Positions 50,517 to 60,600 of a DNA stretch of 64,000 bases are shown here, in pieces. The position numbers were made by a program, and so were the translations under genes. Each line of letters starts with the position of its first letter. Within the stretch, counting starts at the first letter, position 1. The notes below the pieces were generated by a model that saw nothing but the letters and a program-made list of their open reading frames with translations, was not told the origin of the DNA and ran no database searches. This DNA comes from Ophthalmolycus amberensis (lineage: Eukaryota > Chordata > Actinopteri > Perciformes > Zoarcidae). The stretch lies in assembly GCA_024529925.1 (NCBI GenBank), contig JAFEUB010000787.1, positions 261,501 to 325,500 of the forward strand. The letters are read 5' to 3'.

Positions 50517-53500
50517 CATGTATGTGTACGTGTGTGTCCATCAGATCCGATTTGCGTCTCCATAAAGATGATGTTGACATTTGCTTCAGCAAGACGCTCA
50601 ACTCCTGCAAGGTCCCCCAGATCCGCTATGCCAGCGTGGAGCGGCTGCTCGAGAGGCTGACCGACCTGCGCTTCCTCTCCATAGACTTCCTCAACACCTT
50701 CCTGCACACATACAGGATGTTCACCACGGCTACGGTCGTCATGGGCAAACTGGCCGACATCTACAAGAAGCCCTTCTCCTCCATACCTATCAGGTCATAC
50801 ATTGCAAACACACAAATATGCATTCACAAACAGAGAAAAAGGCGATGACTCACACAAAACTTGCTGGTTTTGTTTGTGTTCGTATTAGTGTGTGAAACAT
50901 GCAAGAATGGGTGTTTGCACTACACGAGTGTTCTGAGAGTGTTTTATTGGCTTTGCTCTCTTTTTCTTTATTAACTGTGAATGATGTAGTCAGATGTGGG
51001 TCTGAGTTTTGGACTCTCTATTCACAAGGTTGAATACATACTGGCTGAATTACATACCAGCCTGTGTATGAAGACCAGCAGAACAGATGCTCCAACAAAG
51101 TGTTTGGCACAGCCATAGGAATATGCTGTGTGTCAAATGAGGAGTCTCTCTCTCTCTCCCTCTCTCTCTCTCTCCCTGCTTTATTCATGCTCTCTCTCTC
51201 CCTTGTTAGGTCTCTGGCTGCATCAGAATTGTGTGTTTATATTCCTTCCTCGACTTCACTTCACTTCCCTTTTGAACTGGAAAAGCTCTGTATTTTCCTC
51301 TGGTTTGTATGTAAAGCCTAACTCACCGTGGGTTGTGGCTGTCATCACTGGAAGAGAACGGGGAGGAATCATCCAGAGACCATAGGTGTGCAGGAAGGGT
51401 AGAGGGGGGGGGGGAAATCACCTGTCTGAAACCTATAACGGGACCTGCTTAATTTTTCCCCTTATGCCATTCAATGTCAGCACACGAACAACCCAAGTTT
51501 CCCTCTCGTCAAACCTTCCACTTTATTCTCTCCTTCATTCACCAAAGAGGCAGTACAATAGGTCTTATTGTGTTGATTTTCAGTTTGTGGATATATATAT
51601 ACACAAACGCACACACACACACACAGATCAGGTCAACATTTTTGATTTGGCCAGAACTTTGCTTCATGAAAACAAATATCTAAAAAACTAATAACATTTC
51701 CATCTGCTGTACTTTGCGTTTAAAGGCTTACTATCAAATGTTAGCATGCTTACGTGCTAAACTAAGATGGTAAACATTATGCCTTTTAAACGTGCATACT
51801 GTCAGCATACTGAGGTGAGCATGAAGCTCAAAGCACTGTTATGCCTAAGTATAGCCGTGGTCTTGTTTTAACCTTGTGTATTTATATTTCATGTCTCTTT
51901 TACAAGTACTTTATCTTCCACATTATCTTGCGGTATTCATTTTGCCTTTCTTTTAATGAGCATTTGTTGACAACGATTGGAACACGATTGATTTTTGTCC
52001 CTTCCTGTTAGAGACTCCCACTGTTGTGGACACACACATAAAGACATAAACGCATAAATACGGACTTTAACACAGCTCTCTGCATCCGTTTTATGCTGGA
52101 TTTCTCTCCCATGCGGTCATGAGTCTGAGAGATTGAACATATGCTGGTGTTCTCTCACTCACACGCTGCCTCCCCTCCTCAAAGACACCTTTCCATCCAT
52201 CATCTTCGCTCCCACCATCTTCTATCTTTGTCACATCTCCTGCTTTTGCATTTTCACGTCTTAATCCAACCATCACCATCATCCATTTAATCATATTTCT
52301 GTGTCATCCATCCCCCCTGTCTCTTCATGTCCCCTTTAACTACAGGGCGCGGTACCACTCATTTGACCGTCTGTCTATCTCATCCATCTGTCCCGACTAC
52401 AGTCTGAAGATCAAGAGGATAGCCGTGGATCAGTCCAAGTAACTGACTTTTCTCTGTCTGTCCTCCTCCTTACTGTCTCTTTCCAACTTTACCTGCCTGG
52501 TCTTCCTCTCCTCTGGTCTGACACTTCACTGATGCATGACCTTCCCCTTTACTTTTGAATCTCCCTGCTATCTATCGCTTTATGTGACTGGAACAACTCA
52601 CAGGAGTTGTAATCTCGGTTTGAGACATTTTAGGTTGATGATACGTAGACAGGAATGCGAGAAGGGAAATGTTTTCTGTAGCATGTTCTCTATCACTGGA
52701 GCATCACTTCCTCAAGGCTGTTTTCTCTCTCTGTATTCATATCGATCCCTTTTTTTGTCATTCCTCTTGACTTGACTTGATTTGTATCCTTCTCTCAAGC
52801 ATCTTCCACCGCTTGCTCCAAAATTCTTCAGCTTTCCTCCGCTCTGCTTTTCATGCATCTTTCCTTCCTCCATCTGCCTCTCTTTTGATCTGGGATGCAT
52901 ATTTGTTCTTCTATTTCATGCTGAATAACTGACTTGTGTGACTAAATGATGGATGTGTTTATCTGTGCATGATTGCTCCTCCCTTGATGCAGCTCTGTGC
53001 ACACGTCTCCGAGCAATGTTAATGTCATCATGAAATGCTTGTTGATTAAAGCTGTTGCACTTTCATTGCCTGGTAAATAAGGCGTTTAAATTCTGTAAAT
53101 GTAATCTGCAAATTTTTTTTAAATTCTAATCTATGAAGCGGATATTTTTTTGTTGACTGTTATGTTCCTGTTGAAGAGGAATAATCAGCTCCTAAAATCC
53201 TATTCAGTATCTTTCAGCTTTAAAGCGTCTTGAGGGGGTTCACATACACACTTGCTGAACAGTTTTAGTTAGTTTGAATCCTGTTTATACATAGTTCCAC
53301 AGTTTTAGTGCAGCACCACAATAATCCTAAACATTCGGCAAGACCTAAACGTCAAAGTTCAGTCTCTTGACTTTAATCAAACTGAGCATATGTTTAACTT
53401 GCTGAAGAGCAGATTGCAGGCAAAAAAGCTCCTCATAAAGTTGATCTGACAAACACGTGAGCAAATAGTTCCTTTTTACACATCCAATGGACATGGAGCA

Positions 53501-56049
53501 ACTTAAGCATTCATTTGCAGTCGCATATGTTCAGTTGACAAATGTAAGTCCAATATTCACTCTCTTTTTAGCTCACTATTGGTCACTACCTACTGAAGGA
53601 AATATTGAGCTTTGTAGCTGCTAAATTTTCCACCGTGTTCATCCTTTAAATCGTTAAAAGTAACGATTAGAGCAGATTCACGTTTATGTTAACACCCGTT
53701 TCATCGAAACTGGGGAACCATGCATACAGAGTTATACTGTTCATCTGATGTGGATGTAAACACCTTTGAATTAAAGCTTAAAGTCACAACGGTATCCTCA
53801 TAGACGTATCCTTATGTCGAACCCATTCTGGTGGAGTACAGACACAACACAATACATATTGTGTCACTGTTGTAATATTTTCTGACTGGTCTGTATGTGC
53901 CCACTCATTATAAGTCAGTCTGGATATCTACATTAACTAAATGCCCCAAATGTAACATTGAATTCCTTGAAGTCCCCAGTGTGAAATTTGAGTTTTCTAT
54001 TTCTTTATGAATTCTGAATACACAGTATTTTGATCCTAAACCAGAAATAGCCTCTGATACAGGAAAACCATCTGACAGAATGACTTTGCTATTGAAACTT
54101 CAACACTCCAAGGCACACTGACAAACAAACTGTTCTTTTTCACTGCTTCAATGACACATTTTTCTTTTCATCCTTTTAAAATAACCTCTGATTTTGATAA
54201 CAAATGTATTTTTCCCCCCCGTTCAGGTCCTTGGAGCTGTTCTTTGCCACCAACCAGAACAACAGAGCTGGCGAGCACATAAACGACAAATCTCCTCGTC
54301 TCTGCCGCAAGTTCTCCTCTCCTCCTCCTCTGTCCATCCCGTCCCGCACCTCCTCCCCTGTCCGAACTCGAAAGCTTTCCCTCCACTCCCCCATCGCTGC
54401 CAGGGTCGGAGGGCTCGACCTAACCAGTCCTCTGTCAAACTCCAGCGTCAACCTTAACACTTCCCAGTCTGCTGCCAGTAGCCCCACATCTGCCCACACC
54501 CCCCAAACCTCCTCTCCTCCCTCTTCCACCTCTCCCCCACCCAACAACCCAAAGTCACCACAGGACCAAGTTCCTCCCATTCCCTCCTCCCCAGACCAAA
54601 GTCCCTGCTCAACTGCAGAGGGGGAGGACGGGCCTAAGATGGACCCTTTCTCTGGCAAACTGAGACGGAGCATCCGCAGAGGTAAGTTATGGCTTCCATA
54701 CGAATGCAGTGCAAACATTTATACTGTACAGAACATCAGGTCTGGATTTGTTTGACATCAAATAGAAAGGGCAGTGTTTCTTGAAAAGTGAATAGCACAT
54801 TTTTGTGGTTTTAGTGGTGACCTGCATCTAGAAATTATATTAAAAGAAGATTGCTGCTCTTCTTAATCATACAGTCATTATGGAAGCAACAGAGATTTAG
54901 TTCAAAATGTTGCGAGTATATCAACAAGGTAAAAACATACAAAAATGTTATGGTTGTAATCATTTGTAACAGCTGAATTGTGAAGCATCGGCAGATGATT
55001 TAAACTTCACTGTGCTTAGCTGATTAAGCGACATGTTGTCACTGATTGAATGGCGACATACAGTATGCAGTAGAGCCTTATTTGCATACTGAGATGCTCA
55101 TGAAGGGCTGGAGGTCACTGCTCAAATGGCACAGTTTGAAGTGTTCCCTGTAACAGCAGAGCAGCCGCCTGGTGAAACATCATTATCTCCTTACGTTTGC
55201 TCAGATCTTCTAATTGTGCTGTTAAACAGGCCATTCAGACTGCAGAGAGATAGTGTCAGGGCCTCTGAAGCAGCACAGCCATGACAAGCTGCAGTTACAC
55301 CCTCATTAGCATGTGCACACACACACACACGCACACAATTTTGTGTGTGTGTGTGTGTGTGTGTAAGAGTGTGTGCACGAGCATGTGCATATGTGGTAGC
55401 TGCTAACCTGCTCACTTGGAGACAAAGAGCCATTAGTGGTTGTAGATCTAAACCCAATTGTACACCTATGGGAGATTTTGGTGCATGTGCATGATAATCC
55501 ATTCATTCTCATCGGCTTATTCGGGGCTTTGTCGCGGGGGCAGCAGGCTAAGCGGGGTATTCCAGTTGTCCCTCTCTCAACGTTTACAAGCTCCTCCTGG
55601 GGGACCCCCAGGTGGCCAGGTGAGATATATAATCTCTGCATCGTGTTCTGGGTCTACCTCCATTCGGACAGAACACTGATTTGAACATGTACTTGCTCAC
55701 TCATACACAAAAATGTGCAGGGAAATAAAATACAAGTCTTGGTGATATACTCTGGTTGTACTGAGCGACCTCTGCACGGCTGTGAACTTAAGTGCAATAA
55801 AGTTGTCCTCTCCAGAGGAGCAGCTGCAGTCGTGGCCACCACCATGACCATAACCATCAACATCATCGCCACCATCATCATCGTTATTCTTGTCCCATTC
55901 CTCTCCTCCTGTCTAGCTCTGCTGGAGTCGGCATCACTGGAGAAAATCATCCCAGAGTCTCCTCAGAGCAGTGAAGCAGGAGACATGTCTCCGAGTCGCT
56001 CACCTTCCACACCTCGACACCTCCGCTACAGGCAGCCTGGAGGTACCAT

Positions 56050-56081
<32 letters not shown>

Positions 56082-56666
56082 GTTTTATTTTGCCTATACT
56101 GACCCTGCATCTTTATTACAGAAAGCTCATATATAGCCAGACCATGGCATAAAAGGTCCTGTTCGACTGAGCCGTAATGATGGTACTTTCACTGGTGATA
56201 TTAAAGGTGATGACTGATATGATCACAGTGAGAATTCCTTGATGGCTGTTGGAAAAATGATAAGGAGTAAAAATATGGTGTTCAATGTGCCTGTAACAAC
56301 AACGACAATGTTCAATATTGGAAGTTTCTTTAGGAACAATAAAGACATCCATAATGAACACTCGCATACAAATATACATTTGTGTTGTTTCTACAAACAT
56401 CATGCAAATGTGGTTATAGCCATAGCCATCACATTAGTGCTAACACATTTCCTATTTCATTTTGATTGTATGAATGAAAGTACTTTTTTTTTATTCTTCT
56501 GCGTCGACTCCTTTTGATGATAACAGCGGCAGAAATTGTCGCCGTTGATGATAATTATGTATTTGTGTGTCTGCAGTTCAGTCAGGGGAGAACTCCCGCT
56601 GCCCAGTCTCTCCTGCTTCAGCCTTTGCAATTGCCACAGCAGCAGCAGGACATGGTTCACCACCAG

Positions 56667-56700
<34 letters not shown>

Positions 56701-57655
56701 TCAAAAATACTATTAAATAAAGAAAATATGTGTTTTCAATGGCGCTTCAAAGATAATACGTCACCAAAAGTGGGAGCTTTTGCTTCTTGTTTTAGTTTGC
56801 AATGGTGAAACATCTGTATCTGATATCAATCACTTAAACCAATATTTATACAGGCCTCAAAAGGTGCAGAGGCATCAAAAGGAAATGTAGTGAGTTGACT
56901 TTGTTACTTAATCTGTTAGCAGTAGTTATTGTGTCCTGTGAATACTATCATTTTACATTCAAAGCATATGACCAGCTCATAATATATATTGTGTTACAAT
57001 AACCTACAGTGCATCATTAGAAATAGCACCACCTGTAAACTATGAAACATTTAATGGTTTGATTTACTGCTATTTACAAAAAAGATCTGTCCATATTTTG
57101 TGCTCCCTGGGTTTCTGTCGCTGCTCCTCGCAATCGAGATTAATAGAATTTCTGATAATCAAAGGATGATGGGGATTATCCGGACTTCAATTTGGGTTAA
57201 TTGCCCCTTTAAAACACTGTTTGCATGATGCCTTGACATATTCCAACTCAGACTACTTTCAGAATACACACTATAACTTTTAAAAGTTAAGTACATTTTG
57301 CTGCAAATACTTCTACTACCGTACAAATGTGCAATACTTTTAATGAAGCATTTTTGGATTGCATTATTTGAACTTTTAATACTTACTCAATTTCCAATAC
57401 TTCACGACCAGACATATTTTTCTTTTGAGGGTAAATACAGTTAAGCCCAGATCGTCATTGAAAATGTTATATCATCACACAACAATAACATATTCTCTCT
57501 GTCTCTCTCTTTTTTTATAATTTTCCCTCCAGTGTTTACTAACCCTGAAAGAACTTGTGATAAAGAGTTCATCATCCAAAGAGCTGCAACTAACAGAGTT
57601 CTCAACGTGCTGCGCCACTGGGTTTCCAAACACTCACAGGTCTGTCTGCACCCAC

Positions 57656-57691
<36 letters not shown>

Positions 57692-60600
57692 TCCCCTGTT
57701 TTGCTGGGGTGATCAAATCTGTGGTCTCATTAAAGCAGGTGTCGGATGCGTTCTCTGTCTCTCTGCTCCACTGCTTTCACTTGAGCATGTAAACAGCCAT
57801 GTGCACACAAACACACTGCATATTGTTGCCGTATCAATTGGACAACCAGCCTCAGTCCACCTACTCTTCTGCTGAAGCGCCAGTGTTGCCTCTAATGAAG
57901 TGAATATCACGGTAATTGCTTGACTCCCAGCTTAGAGGTCGAACTGCATTGATTTGTTTCATGGATTTTTCTTCAATAACACAAAATGCTGTGATGATAG
58001 GCCAGCTTTGGTTGGCTTATTAACGAAGAAACAAAGGCAGACACATACACTGCACACCCACTCACATTTCTCTCTGGGGGGGGCCAAAGACCAAAGAGCT
58101 TGTTAAAACTGACCTTTGAACAAGAGTTGAATTGGGGTGGGAGTGAAAAGGGAAAAGGAGGAGGAAAAGATGGTGTAAAGGCTGGAAGGAATGAGGGGGT
58201 TCAGGAGGAGGAATGGACAGTCGGAAGCAGCAGTGACTGATGATTGGTCAGACTAGTGTGTTGAGACCAGAGAAAGTCATATGACGATATATACACGTAC
58301 ACATTGAGACTAAATAAATGTATCGACCGCCAGATATTTTTGCCACTGTTTATACTCTTGTGGTAGCCGTCCTTTTAATAGTGTCATAGGCTGCCAGGGC
58401 CATGTTGCAAATCATTTACAGTAGTATTGGATTTTTAAACGATTTGTTTTCCATCAATGTGGTACCTTGGTAACATCAGGTATTCGATTTTCTGGATTAG
58501 CTCAAAATGTCCCATCTGATTATTTTATCCATAAACTCCCTCTCACTCACAGAATGGAACACAACCGTTGGACAACAGAACTCTGACAGTATATGTAATA
58601 CAGCCACTTCACTGTCTCTGGAATATCAGTCCGCCAACCTAAACAATTACAAAAAGTACGTTTCACAAAGAGACAGTTTAAACCATAACATCTACATCAT
58701 TACCATCAATTAAATATTCCCAATTAACATCAGTAAAATAAAAATAAAAAGATACCTAAAATACATTTCTTATCTCATATCAATATCATGGTCTAACATA
58801 AAATATGCCATGATGGTAAGCGGTCTGGTGTTAGAGTGTGAAGATTAGGTTTAGGTCAATATTAGGGTACTAGTTGAAGTGAGGCATGCAGTGGTGGGTG
58901 CTGGAGAACCCTGACATATGTCACTTTCAACCATCGAGGTTCATTTGTGTTTGTGTTCAGGACTTTGAGATGAATGGGGAGCTGAAGATGTCGGTGATCT
59001 GTCTCCTGGGGGAGGTGCTCCGAGATCCAGACCTGCTGCCTCAGGAGAGTAAAGCTACTGCCAACATACTAAGGTGTTGCACACGCAAATATACACGCAC
59101 ACTAACATGCAGCACGTGTGTGAAGCACTCGAATATAACACTTGAAAGCTCAATAGTTTCTGCCATCAAATTGTATCACAGAAGCTTCTCCTTATTCTAT
59201 TTTATCATGTTATGTTCTACCATGTTCTTTTCTATTCTGTTCTGTTATAGTGCATTCTGTTAGATTATGTTCTGATGTATTTTAATCTGCACTTAATCTG
59301 TTTTGAGCTTTTCTATTTGCTGTACTCTGTTCTATTATATTATTTCCTGTTCTGTTTTGATCCATTCTGTTCTGTTCTATTTCATTCTGTTCTGTCATAT
59401 TATATCATGTGTTATTCTACTCTGTTGTTTTGTATTATGCTCTTTTTTATTCGATTCTTTCTCGTTCTTTGCATTTTGTTACTATGTTATTCAGCTTTAG
59501 TCTGTTCTATTTCCCTCTGTCTCCTAGTGCCCTTTCTCAAGACGAGCAGGAGGATGCCCAGCTGAGGATAGAGGACATCTTACAGATGGTGAGAACAACC
59601 GCAGCACATGAAATCCTCTGATCACTTATTTAAAGTGCGTCATTGCAAACATATTGTTCGGATTTTGATATGATATTACTCTGTTGGATCAATGGAGCAG
59701 CGGTAAACTGCAGAGAAATGAAATGATACTGCAGCCTTTTGTTATTGCAGACTGGGTGATTGATGCAGCTTTTAATTAGAATTTGGACATTATTGTGGTT
59801 CTCTATGGGATTACCTCTATGAAGCCGGTGCCCCTTGGTATTTAAGCATTAATACGCACCTCCCTTCAAATACTTAACCAGTTCCCAGAGATGAAAATAA
59901 TCAGCAGTCATGAGTACCCCTGGTTTACTATCTAGGCTTAATAATAACTGGGAATCACTCACACATTTGCCTTTTATAAGATGTGAAAAGCCTCAGTCAA
60001 AACCCACTGTTCTCTCCTCCAGGCAGCAGGGGTAAATACAACCTCTCTTGACTGTGATGGTCTCCAGGGAACTGTCAACTGTCGTAAAACATAATCATCA
60101 TTCAGCCTCTTTATTAGATATTAATATCTCCTTGTTATTCGTGCTATGGTGTGAAAACGTGCTTGTTTATGACTCTGTTTCTCTCTGTCGGTGTGTGTCC
60201 GTGTGTTTAGGCGGACTGTCCGAAGGCAGAGTGTTTCGAGTCTCTGTCGGCAATGGAGCTGGCCGAGCAGGTCACCCTTCTGGATCACATCGTCTTCAGG
60301 AGCATTCCTTATGAGTCAGTCCTCTCATTACACTGTGATCTGCATCGCTATGTGGTTAACTGCTTGTATCAGATCAGCTTTTTGAAACATCTGCAACACC
60401 TGCAATTACATTTTAGATTCTTTGCAAAGTGCGTTTAGTCATTTGATTCTTTGTTAATGAGCTTCTGGAAATAATTTCAGTAACATTCATTAAGCCCAGC
60501 TTCCTCTTCTGCTCATTTGGTAAGGTGGGTTGCACATTAAGAGTAATTCAATTCTACATGATGGTTTTTTGAGTGTAAATGTGTTTGTATGTCTTCTATA

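Noticed and set aside
54176..54718. 180-codon minus-strand open frame opposite exon 17
   Set aside because: Antisense shadow of the Pro/Ser-rich linker; Gly/Glu-rich with no recognisable domain.
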